From Saccharothrix sp. (GTDB lineage: Bacteria > Actinomycetota > Actinomycetes > Mycobacteriales > Pseudonocardiaceae), in assembly GCF_031180885.1 (NCBI RefSeq), contig NZ_JAPSLK010000024.1, forward strand, positions 1-64,000: a stretch of 64,000 nucleotides of DNA, given 5' to 3'. The notes below the pieces were generated by a model. The model had not been told where the DNA came from. It saw nothing but the letters and a program-made list of their open reading frames with translations, and ran no database searches. The translations under genes were made by a program, and so were the position numbers. Each line of letters opens with the position of its first letter. Position 1 is the first letter of the stretch. This document shows positions 53,535-60,947 of the stretch, piece after piece.

Positions 53535-54272
53535 TCAGTCGGTCACGTACGACTTGACCCGCGTGTACATGCCCGGCTTGCCCGGCCTCGCGCAGCCCTC
53601 GCCCCACGAGACGAGGCCGGCCAGCTTGCCGTTCACGACGAACGGACCGCCCGAGTCGCCCTGGCACGAGTCCTTGCCGCCCTCCGGGAAGCCGGCGCAG
53701 AACATCGTGAGCCTGCTGTACTCGTCGTAGGACTCTTCGCAGTCCTTGTTGGACTGGATCGGCACGTCGACCTCGCGCAGCTCGTCACTGGCCTGGCCGC
53801 CCTCGGCGGTGCGGCCCCAGCCGAGCACGGTGCCCAGCGTGCCGGGCCGGTAGAGGACGTCCGCCGCCTCGGGCAGCTCGACCGGCTGGTAGCGGCCGGG
53901 GAACCGCTGCTCGGTGGTGATCCAGGCGATGTCGTCGCCCTTCTCCGCGGTTTCGTAGTCGGGGTGCAGCTTGATCTCCGTCACCTTGGACACCACGCCG
54001 GCGTCCGTGGTCAGGTCCAGCCGCCCGGCCACGACGCGGAGACCCTCCGGCTTCGCGTCGACCAGGCAGTGCGCCGCGGTCATGACCAGGTTGGGCTTGA
54101 TCAGCGCGCCGCCGCAGAACTGCCTCCCCTCGGCGGTCAGGAGGGCGACGACGAAGGGGTAGTCGTCGACGTCCTCGACGATCGTGCCGCCGACGATCTT
54201 CGGGTCCTCGGTCGCGGCGGCGGAGGGGGCGAGCGTCACCAGTGCCAGCAGTACGGCCACGAGAGTTCTCAT
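53535..54272 (-). CDS. Secreted trypsin-like serine protease (S1)
   Basis: 245 residues: signal peptide (RTLVAVLLALVTLAPSAAA), pro-region TEDP, then KIVGGTIV. Triad His in VMTAAHC, Asp in DDIAWITT, Ser in CQGDSGGP; specificity Asp in KDSCQGD. Sister of the next gene (42 bases away) and of 52037-52756. ATG at 54270-54272 with an alternative ATG 9 bases upstream. Confidence 0.94.
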   Translation of the reverse strand: MRTLVAVLLALVTLAPSAAATEDPKIVGGTIVEDVDDYPFVVALLTAEGRQFCGGALIKPNLVMTAAHCLVDAKPEGLRVVAGRLDLTTDAGVVSKVTEIKLHPDYETAEKGDDIAWITTEQRFPGRYQPVELPEAADVLYRPGTLGTVLGWGRTAEGGQASDELREVDVPIQSNKDCEESYDEYSRLTMFCAGFPEGGKDSCQGDSGGPFVVNGKLAGLVSWGEGCARPGKPGMYTRVKSYVTD

Positions 54273-54314
54273 GACCAGCACTGAAATGAGTCGCCCCCGG
54301 CCCCGCCACTCACG

Positions 54315-55076
54315 TCACTCGGAGGTGTTTCCCCCCGTCAGGGCGATCTGCTCGGACAGGATCGGCTGGTAGGCCACCACCCGCGAGTAGATGCCGTACT
54401 TGCCCGCGCGGGCGCAGCCCTCGCCCCACGACGTGATGCCGATCAGGGTGTCGCCGACCACCAGCGGGCCGCCGGAGTCGCCCTGGCAGGTGTCCTTGCC
54501 GCCCTCGGCGTAGCCGGCGCACACCATCGACCTGCCGTCGTACTGGAAATACGCGTTCTCGCAGTCCTCGTCGGAGACCACCGGCAGGGTCACGCCCATC
54601 AGATAGCGCGAAGCCGGGGACTGCTCGCCGGTGCGGCCCCAGCCCAACCCGAACGCCCCGGTGCCGGGCGCGTACAGCGCCGTGGAGTCGGCCAGGCGCG
54701 CCGGGCGTTCGGCCACCGGCTCGCGCAGGGTCAGGACCGCCACGTCGTCGCCCCGGTCGGCGGTGATGTAGTCCGGGTGCGTCCAGATCGAGGCGAGCCG
54801 CACGACCCGGCCCTCGTCGCTCTGCTTGTCCTCGCGGCCGACCACGACCCGGGTCGACCGCGCGGTGCGGCCGGCCGCGCAGTGCGCCGCCGTGACCACC
54901 TTGGTCGGCGCGACGAGGGTCCCGCCGCAGAACTGGTTGCCGCTCGCGTCCGTGATGTACACGACCCACGGGTGGTCGGCGATCTTCACCCGATCACCGC
55001 CCACCACGCGGGGTTCGGCCGCAGCCGTCCCCCCGAGCAGCACCGCCAACACCGCCACCAGCGCACCCAGCCGCAC
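54315..55076 (-). CDS. Secreted trypsin-like serine protease (S1)
   Basis: 253 residues. Signal peptide (RLGALVAVLAVLLGGTAAAE), mature PRVVGGDRV. Triad His in VVTAAHC, Asp in DDVAVLTL, Ser in CQGDSGGP; specificity Asp in KDTCQGD. GTG at 55074-55076 with GGAGGAGG just upstream is preferred to the TTG 18 bases earlier. Closest in detail to the protease at 38231 (both share GRTARSTRVVVGREDKQS-like and SRYLxxxxxPVxSD segments). Confidence 0.94.
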   Translation of the reverse strand: MRLGALVAVLAVLLGGTAAAEPRVVGGDRVKIADHPWVVYITDASGNQFCGGTLVAPTKVVTAAHCAAGRTARSTRVVVGREDKQSDEGRVVRLASIWTHPDYITADRGDDVAVLTLREPVAERPARLADSTALYAPGTGAFGLGWGRTGEQSPASRYLMGVTLPVVSDEDCENAYFQYDGRSMVCAGYAEGGKDTCQGDSGGPLVVGDTLIGITSWGEGCARAGKYGIYSRVVAYQPILSEQIALTGGNTSE

Positions 55077-55174
55077 AAGCCCTCCTCCGGTCAAAGGAAC
55101 GAACCAGAGGCTAGCCAGAACGACCGACAGCGCTACGCCAATCGGCGGAGTTGCGGTGCTGTCACACTTTCAGG

Positions 55175-56206
55175 TTATTCCTGATCACCGTTGTTGCCGC
55201 CGAACCGCGAACGCACCTTGTCCGCCGCGCCTGCCAGGACGTCGCCGACCTCGTTGAGCACCTTCATCAACGGGTCCTCCGAGCGGGCCGCGGACTCCTT
55301 GTACGAGCGGGCCGCGTTCTTGATGTCCTCGGTGAACGACGACGTCGGGCGGTCGTCCTCGCGGCGCGGGTAGGTGCCGGTCAGGATCTCCCGGTACTCC
55401 TCGCCGGCCGCCCACCGCTGGAGTTCCGCGGCGCGCACGACGGCCATCGGGTGCGTCCGCCGCCACGTGTTGGCCAGCTTGAGCACGCTGTCCCGCACGT
55501 CCTCGACCTGCTCGTACTCCTTGGCCTGCTTGAGGAACTCGGCCGTGTCGACCTGGGAGACGTCCATGCCGCCCGCCATCGCCACGTGCACGCGCAGCGC
55601 GGCGGCCGGGTCCTGGCCGACCAGCAGGCCGGCGCGGTCGCAGCTCAGCTCGGTCTTGCGGTACCACTCGGTGAGCGCCGCGATCACCGCGCGCACCGCC
55701 CAGTAGCCGGCGGGCATCCAGCCCAGGCTGTTCTGCAACTGCATCAGGCGGAACAGGATCGTGCGGTACAGGGCGTGGCCGGACAGCACGTGCCCCATCT
55801 CGTGGCCGATCGCGAACCGCAGGCCCTCGGTGTCCAGCAGCTCCACCAGGCCCGTGGTCAGCACGATGAACGGCTTGTCGATGCCCAGCGTCATCGCCTG
55901 CGGGTCCGGGTTGCGCTCGATGAAGACCTCCGGGACCGGGTCGAGGTCCAGCGCCGCCGCGGCCTCCCGCCGCAGCCCGTCGATCATCGGGTACTGGCGC
56001 GGTCCGACCCGGATCGCCGACGCCACGTACATCAACCGCTCACCGCGCTCGGTGAACGCCCCCGCCACCGCCTGCAACACCGGCCCGATGCCCGGCACCG
56101 CGCGCAAGACCGCCAACGCCCCCCGGTCGGCCGGGTGCTCGTAGGCCCGCGGGCTGATGCCGGGGAACCGCACGCGCGAACTCGACCGCTCGATCTCCTC
56201 GCTCAT
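55175..56206 (-). CDS. M48 family metalloprotease
   Basis: 343 residues. Zinc motif HEMGH in FAIGHEMGHVLSGHALYRT and the downstream Glu in TELSCDRAGLLVGQDP. Unlike HtpX it lacks four clear membrane helices; only moderately hydrophobic stretches occur, so it is probably soluble or peripheral. RHP-type segment TWRRTHPMAVVRAAELQRWA and a charged C-terminus (FTEDIKNAARSYKESAARSE) follow. ATG at 56204-56206 with GGAGGG upstream. Confidence 0.9.
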   Translation of the reverse strand: MSEEIERSSSRVRFPGISPRAYEHPADRGALAVLRAVPGIGPVLQAVAGAFTERGERLMYVASAIRVGPRQYPMIDGLRREAAAALDLDPVPEVFIERNPDPQAMTLGIDKPFIVLTTGLVELLDTEGLRFAIGHEMGHVLSGHALYRTILFRLMQLQNSLGWMPAGYWAVRAVIAALTEWYRKTELSCDRAGLLVGQDPAAALRVHVAMAGGMDVSQVDTAEFLKQAKEYEQVEDVRDSVLKLANTWRRTHPMAVVRAAELQRWAAGEEYREILTGTYPRREDDRPTSSFTEDIKNAARSYKESAARSEDPLMKVLNEVGDVLAGAADKVRSRFGGNNGDQE

Positions 56207-56261
56207 GCCCTCCACAGTGCCACGGGTGGGCAGTGTCATCTCCCCGAAACGGTGATTCCCG

Positions 56262-57209
56262 ATGCACACTGACGCGGTGAACGCAGACGTGCTCGGCACC
56301 GACTACGAGACCCGGACGCTGCCCCTGGGCGGAGTGGACCTGAGCGCGACCCTGGTCCGCCGGCGCGCCCGGCCCGCGTCCAGAGGTGCGGTGCTGTACG
56401 TCCACGGGTTCGCCGACTACTTCTTCCAGAAGCACGTGGCCGAGCACTTCACCGCGCGCGGCTTCGACTTCTACGCGCTGGACCTGCGCGCGTACGGCCG
56501 TTCGCTCAGGGCGGGCCAGACGGCGAACTTCGTGACCGACCTGGCCGAGCACTTCGAGGAGATCGACGCGGCGGTGCGGGTGGTCCGCGAGGAGGACGGG
56601 CACCGGAACCTGGTCGTCCTGGGCCATTCCACGGGCGGGCTGATCACCACGCTGTGGGCGCACGAGCGGCGTGCGGACGGGTTGTTCGACGCGTTGGTGC
56701 TCAACAGCCCGTGGCTGGACCTGGCTGAGCCGTGGATCACCCGGACCGTGGGCACGGCGTTGATCCGCGGCGTGGGCCGGATCGCGCCGAAGCTGGTGCT
56801 GAAGAAGGGCCTCGGCCCGGTGTACGGCCAGAGCATCCACTCCGACCACCACGGCGAGTGGGACTTCGACACGACGTGGAAGCCGATCGAGGCGTTCCCC
56901 GTGCTGGCGGGCTGGCTGCGGGCGATCCGCCGTGGTCACGCCACGGTCCACAAGGGCTTGGACGTGTCCGTGCCGGTGCTGCTGTTGCGGTCCGCGCGCA
57001 GCCACCTGCACGCCAAGAAGTGGACGCAGGAGGCGATGGGCGCGGACACCGTGCTGGACGTCGAGCACATGCAGCGGTGGGCGCCCAAGATCGGCTCGCG
57101 GGTGACGGTGGTGCAGGTGGAGAACGGGCTGCACGACCTGTTCCTGTCCGCCGAGCCGGTGCGCAACCGGGCGTTGGCGGAGATCGACGAGTTCCTCGAC
57201 TCGATCTGA
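56262..57209 (+). CDS. Alpha/beta hydrolase (serine aminopeptidase-S33-like)
   Basis: 315 residues. VLYVHGFADYFFQKHVAEHF sets the oxyanion hole, LGHSTGG carries the nucleophile, LRSARSHLHAKKW and the final His in ENGLHDLFLSAEPVRN complete the triad. Similar to monoacylglycerol lipase/lysophospholipase family. ATG at 56262; GTG at 56277 is possible. Divergent from the M48 gene. Confidence 0.9.
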   Translation: MHTDAVNADVLGTDYETRTLPLGGVDLSATLVRRRARPASRGAVLYVHGFADYFFQKHVAEHFTARGFDFYALDLRAYGRSLRAGQTANFVTDLAEHFEEIDAAVRVVREEDGHRNLVVLGHSTGGLITTLWAHERRADGLFDALVLNSPWLDLAEPWITRTVGTALIRGVGRIAPKLVLKKGLGPVYGQSIHSDHHGEWDFDTTWKPIEAFPVLAGWLRAIRRGHATVHKGLDVSVPVLLLRSARSHLHAKKWTQEAMGADTVLDVEHMQRWAPKIGSRVTVVQVENGLHDLFLSAEPVRNRALAEIDEFLDSI

Positions 57210-57232
57210 TTGTCGGTGGTCGTGGGTAGCGT
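57210..57232 (+). promoter_or_regulatory. RecA-NDp/PafBC-type DNA-damage promoter
   Basis: TTGTCGGTG (57210-57218), eight bases, TAGCGT (57227-57232). This is an exact fit to the published RecA-NDp motif TTGTCRGTG-N8-TANNNT that directs the LexA-independent damage response in actinobacteria. The ATG comes eight bases after the -10 end, so the mRNA is probably leaderless. Confidence 0.8.
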
Positions 57233-57240
57233 CCCGGGGC

Positions 57241-57714
57241 ATGGCGGAGATCTCCTACCTGGCCGGTGACGCGACGAGCCCGCAGGCCAAGGGGCCCAAG
57301 GTGGTCGCGCACGTCTGCAACGACCGCGGCGGTTGGGGGAAGGGTTTCGTCCTGGCCGTCTCCCGGCGGTGGCCGGAGCCCGAGGCCGCTTACCGGCGGT
57401 GGCACCGGGAGCGGGCGCGCAACGACTTCGGGTTGGGTGCGGTGCAGGTGGTGCAGGTGCAGCCGGACCTGTGGGTGGCCAACATGATCGGCCAGCACGG
57501 GACCAGACCCGGGCGGAGTTCGGGGCCACCGGTTCGGTACGACGCGATCCGGCAGTGCTTGGAGGCGTTGGCGGGCCACGCTGTGCGGCTGGGTGCGAGC
57601 GTCCACATGCCCCGGATCGGGACCGGCTTGGCCGGTGGCCGGTGGGACCGCGTGGAACCGCTGCTCGCCGTGCTCACCGACCGGGGTGTCGCGGTGTACG
57701 TCTACGACTACTAG
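57241..57714 (+). CDS. Macro-domain protein, TARG1/DarG-like ADP-ribose hydrolase
   Basis: 157 residues, one macro domain. ISYLAGDATSPQA starts the fold; VAHVCNDRGGWGKGFVLAVS is the ADP-ribose-binding loop; SVHMPRIGTGLAGGRWDRVE is the second loop as in TARG1 (OARD1)/ALC1-like proteins. TARG1 members remove ADP-ribose from acidic residues or DNA bases. No toxin partner with ADP-ribosyltransferase features is next to it, unlike DarTG. The promoter suggests induction by DNA damage. Confidence 0.9.
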   Translation: MAEISYLAGDATSPQAKGPKVVAHVCNDRGGWGKGFVLAVSRRWPEPEAAYRRWHRERARNDFGLGAVQVVQVQPDLWVANMIGQHGTRPGRSSGPPVRYDAIRQCLEALAGHAVRLGASVHMPRIGTGLAGGRWDRVEPLLAVLTDRGVAVYVYDY

Positions 57715-58554
57715 TCAGCGCAGGTGTTCGACCGCCAGGCGAGCGGCCGTTCCGATGACCGCGTCGGCGGCGGGCAGGGTGAAGGCGGTGCTTGCGCTGC
57801 GGGTGAAGACCGCCACCGCGTACCGGCCGCCGTCGGGGTAGGAGACCACGCCGACCTCGTTGCGCACGGTCGGCAGCGTCCCCGTTTTGCCCGCGACCCG
57901 GACGTCGTCGAACGGGAAGCCCGACGCCAGCCGGTGCGGCCACACCTGGAGGGCCATCGCGCGGCGGATCAGCTCGTACCGGTCGTCGGTGAAGACGTGG
58001 GTGAGCAAGGTGGTCAGTTCCCTGGCCGTGCCGCGGTTGGTGCGGGTCGGGTCCAGGGCGCGCAGGCGGGACAGGACGACCGGGTCGGCCAGGGCGGCGG
58101 GGAGTTCGGCGGGGGCGGCGTCCTCGGCCATCGAGTGCATGAAGTCCCGGGCGCGGTGGACGACCGTGGTCCTGGTCAGGCCCAGCTCGCGCAGCACCCG
58201 GTTCACCTCGTCCAGGCCGACGACGTCCACGAGCGCGTCGGCGGCGGCGTTGTCGGAGACCGTCATGGTCAGGAAAGCCAAGTCCCGCAACGACATCGTC
58301 ACCGGGTCGACCATGCCGCCGATGCCGGTCGGGCCGGTGCTGCGGCGGTCCGGGCGGAGGGTGACGCGGCGGGTCAGGTCGGCGCCGCCGCGCAGCAGGG
58401 CCACCAGCAGGGGCAGTTTGAAGACGCTGGCCAGCACCACGGGGTCGTCCGCGCCCACGGCCACCTCGCGGGTCGGGTCGGCCAGGTCGACCGCGTGCAG
58501 CCGGCCGGTGACCCCGGCGTCGGCGAACGCGGCGCGGATGCGGGCGGCGCTCAC
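57715..58554 (-). CDS. Class A beta-lactamase-like serine hydrolase
   Basis: 279 residues. SxxK motif ASVFKLPLL, SDN motif TVSDNAAADAL and KTG motif VAGKTGTLP are in order as in class A beta-lactamases. No Glu-x-x-Leu-Asn omega-loop is seen (the region reads LDPTRTNRGTAREL), so deacylation of beta-lactams by Glu166 is doubtful; a peptidase or esterase is an option. No signal peptide is visible with the chosen GTG (58552-58554), which also argues against a secreted lactamase. GTGA overlap with the LysR gene upstream. Confidence 0.82.
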   Translation of the reverse strand: MSAARIRAAFADAGVTGRLHAVDLADPTREVAVGADDPVVLASVFKLPLLVALLRGGADLTRRVTLRPDRRSTGPTGIGGMVDPVTMSLRDLAFLTMTVSDNAAADALVDVVGLDEVNRVLRELGLTRTTVVHRARDFMHSMAEDAAPAELPAALADPVVLSRLRALDPTRTNRGTARELTTLLTHVFTDDRYELIRRAMALQVWPHRLASGFPFDDVRVAGKTGTLPTVRNEVGVVSYPDGGRYAVAVFTRSASTAFTLPAADAVIGTAARLAVEHLR

Positions 58555-59492
58555 GACAGGTACTCCGCGGCCGGGCGCGGGTAGCGCGGGAGGGTGCCCT
58601 CGGCGGGCCGCATGCCTTGTGCCACCAGGACTTCCGCGACGGCGTCGGCGAACGCGGTGACCGCCGGCGTGTGCCGGCCGCGCGGCCACGCGGGCGCGGT
58701 CCGCCACAGCAGCGGGGTGCCGCGCAGGGGTCGCCACACCACGTCGGCGGGCGGCGAGACGCCGTCGTGCAACGCCACCGCGCCGCCCGCGAGCACCAGG
58801 CCCAGCGCGAACTCGGCGTTGCCCGCCTGGTGCACCTCGGTCGGCGTGTACCCGTGCCGGGCGCACGTCGTGAGCACTTCGTCATGCAACGCGGGCGCGG
58901 TGGCGCGCGGGAACAGCACGAGACCGAGGCCGTTCAGGTCGGCCAGCCGCACGTCGGGCGCGGCGGCCAGCGGGTGGTCCGGGCGCAGCAGCACGCCCAG
59001 CGGACTGGTCAGCACCTCGCCCAGGCTCAGCCACGACACGTCGAACGGCAGCCGCAGCACGCCGACGTCCAGCGTGCGGTCGGCCAGGGCGCGGAGTTGT
59101 TCGGCGGTGCCGATCTCGCGCAGCTTCAACGCCACCGGGCTGCGCACCCGGAACGCGGGCAGCAGCGCGGCGACCGCCCGCCCGCCGAGGTCCGGTGGCA
59201 CGCCCGCGCGCAGCGCCCCCGCCTCACCGCGCCGGAACCGGTCGGCCAGCGCGCGCAACCGGTCCTCGCCGGCCAGCACGTCCCGCGCCTCGGGCAGCAG
59301 TTGCCGGCCGGCGTCGGTGAGGGCGACCCGGCGGGCGTCCCGGTCGAACAGGCGGACCCCGAGTTCGCGTTCCAGCCGCTGGATGCTCTGCGACAGCGGC
59401 GGCTGGGACATGCGCAGCCGGGTGGCGGCCCGCCCGAAGTGCAGTTCCTCGGCGACCACGAGGAAGTACCGGAGGTGCCGCAGGAGGTCCAC
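58551..59492 (-). CDS. LysR family transcriptional regulator
   Basis: 313 residues. N-terminal wHTH (LLRHLRYFLVVAEELHFGRA ATRLRMSQPPLSQSIQRLE) and the substrate-binding domain (LRAGVPPDLGGRAVAALLPA). GTG at 59490-59492 gives the usual start; TATCAT is upstream at a leaderless distance. It is 4-base overlapped with the serine hydrolase gene, so it may be cotranscribed with it and also act on the divergent MBL gene through the palindrome at 59515-59537. Confidence 0.92.
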   Translation of the reverse strand: MDLLRHLRYFLVVAEELHFGRAATRLRMSQPPLSQSIQRLERELGVRLFDRDARRVALTDAGRQLLPEARDVLAGEDRLRALADRFRRGEAGALRAGVPPDLGGRAVAALLPAFRVRSPVALKLREIGTAEQLRALADRTLDVGVLRLPFDVSWLSLGEVLTSPLGVLLRPDHPLAAAPDVRLADLNGLGLVLFPRATAPALHDEVLTTCARHGYTPTEVHQAGNAEFALGLVLAGGAVALHDGVSPPADVVWRPLRGTPLLWRTAPAWPRGRHTPAVTAFADAVAEVLVAQGMRPAEGTLPRYPRPAAEYLS

Positions 59493-59514
59493 GAGCAGCG
59501 ATGATAGTGGTTCG

Positions 59515-59537
59515 AATATCGCTGTCCGCGCGATATT
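59515..59537. promoter_or_regulatory. Inverted repeat, probable LysR operator
   Basis: aatatcgc (59515-59522), seven bases, gcgatatt (59530-59537), perfect arms of eight. It contains the T-N11-A layout and lies between the divergent LysR and MBL genes. Confidence 0.6.
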
Positions 59538-59578
59538 GGTCTTGGACACGTCCGCACGAGCACTGCTGTCCTGGGGTC

Positions 59579-60508
59579 ATGTGCTTGAACAGACGACAGG
59601 TGTTGGTCGGGTCCGCGGCGGCGTTGGCGGGGGCGGCGGTCGCGGGATCGGCGGTGCCGGCGTTCGCCGAGGGCCGCAGCGGGGTGCGGCTGCGGTGGCT
59701 GGGTGTCGCGGGGTGGGAGCTGACCTTCGCCGGGCGGCGCGTGGTGATCGACCCGTACCTGACCCGGCTGCCGGTGTTCGACAAGGACGGCAAGTTCATC
59801 CCGGATTTCCCGCTGAACGTGCGGACGGACCTGGTCGACCGGCACCTGGCCGAGAAGCCCGAGTTGGTGCTGGTGTCGCACGGGCACTACGACCACATGC
59901 TGGAGGCGCCGTACCTGGTGGCGAAGCACGGTTGCCGGGTGATCGGGACCGAGACCCACCGCAATCTCCTGCTGGCACAAGGGGTTCCGGCGGGGAACAT
60001 CACACTGGCCTCCGGTGGCGAACACCTGGACTTCCACGGGTTCACCGTGCAGGCGTTCCGCAGCCTGCACTCGGTGTTCAAGGACTACGGCACCTTTGCG
60101 CCCGGCACCCTGACCGCCGTGCCGCCGCGCCCGCAGACGATCGCGGACCTGGTCGAGGGTGGGACGCTGGCCTACCTGGTGGACGTCGGCGGGTTCTCGG
60201 TGCTGTTCCTGTCCGGCACGGCGAACTTCGTCGAGCGCGAGGTCGCCGGGTTGCGGCCGGACGTGCTGGTGCTCGGGATGAGCGGGCACGCAAACGTTTT
60301 CGACTACACCGCGCGGGCGTTGCGCGCGACCCGGCCGCGGGTGGTCGTGCCCAGCCACCACGACGACATGGTGACCCAGCTCGACGACCCGAACCTCCCG
60401 CCGCGCGGCAACCCGGCGGCGGCTGCCGAACTGGCCGACACGGCGCGGCGGATCGGGCTGGCGACGCGCGTGCTCGACCCGGAAATCCTGCGCTGGTACG
60501 AGTTCTAG
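59579..60508 (+). CDS. Exported MBL-fold metallohydrolase
   Basis: 309 residues. Tat signal peptide (NRRQVLVGSAAALAGAAVAG, cleaved near AFA|EG). Metal motif VSHGHYDHMLEAP (HxHxDH), later Asp (VVIDPYLT is a substrate-facing part) and His residues (MSGHANVFDYTARALRAT, PSHHDDM). Related to the UlaG-like/romA group of MBL hydrolases, not a beta-lactamase. ATG at 59579 chosen because the Tat motif follows it at once. Divergent from LysR. Confidence 0.88.
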   Translation: MCLNRRQVLVGSAAALAGAAVAGSAVPAFAEGRSGVRLRWLGVAGWELTFAGRRVVIDPYLTRLPVFDKDGKFIPDFPLNVRTDLVDRHLAEKPELVLVSHGHYDHMLEAPYLVAKHGCRVIGTETHRNLLLAQGVPAGNITLASGGEHLDFHGFTVQAFRSLHSVFKDYGTFAPGTLTAVPPRPQTIADLVEGGTLAYLVDVGGFSVLFLSGTANFVEREVAGLRPDVLVLGMSGHANVFDYTARALRATRPRVVVPSHHDDMVTQLDDPNLPPRGNPAAAAELADTARRIGLATRVLDPEILRWYEF

Positions 60509-60618
60509 TCGCGGTCGAGCACCCCGGCCCGCGCGGCGGCCAGTGCCGCGCGGGCCGATCGCCGGGCGGTGTCGCGGTCGAGGGGTTCACCGGTGATGAA
60601 GATCCGGACCGGGCGTGC
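60505..60618 (-). pseudogene. C-terminal gene fragment (possibly TetR-like)
   Basis: Open minus-strand frame of about 37 codons ending [23 protein letters not shown] then RAALAAARAGVLDRD. The composition and ending resemble the last helix of a TetR-type protein or similar, with no start or rest of the gene. It abuts the acetyltransferase fragment on the other strand, which suggests debris of a rearrangement. Confidence 0.35.
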
Positions 60619-60869
60619 GCATCGGCGACGGGGCGATCATCGCGTCCGGCGCGGTGGTGACGTCGGACGTGCCGCCGTACACGGTGGTCGGCGGCAACCC
60701 GGCCAAGCCGGTGAAACAGCGCTACTCGCCGGCCGACGTGGACCGCCTGCTGCGCGCGGCGTGGTGGGACTGGCCGATCGCCCTGGTGACCGAGCACGTG
60801 CGCACGATCATGTCGGGAACCCCGGCGGAGATCGAGGCCATCGCCCGGGACCACGGCCTACTCGGATGA
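60615..60869 (+). pseudogene. Hexapeptide acetyltransferase (Vat/CatB type), 3' fragment
   Basis: 84 codons match the end of xenobiotic acetyltransferases: [35 protein letters not shown] and [15 protein letters not shown]. The N-terminal left-handed beta-helix that holds most of the active site is missing; the sequence starts in the penultimate coil. ATG at 60615 is by chance close to the junction. Not expected to be active. Confidence 0.75.
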
Positions 60870-60947
60870 GGGGCGGTCAAGCCTATTGGTCTAGCGACGG
60901 CTCCGGTCCGGTGGCGCGATCATTGAGCGCGCACGAGGGAGGTCGCC

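Noticed and set aside
57241-57714. DarG of a DarTG toxin-antitoxin pair
   Set aside because: No DarT-like ADP-ribosyltransferase lies on either side; neighbours are an alpha/beta hydrolase and a serine hydrolase.
60615-60869. Functional antibiotic acetyltransferase
   Set aside because: Most of the hexapeptide-repeat domain is missing, including the catalytic His region.
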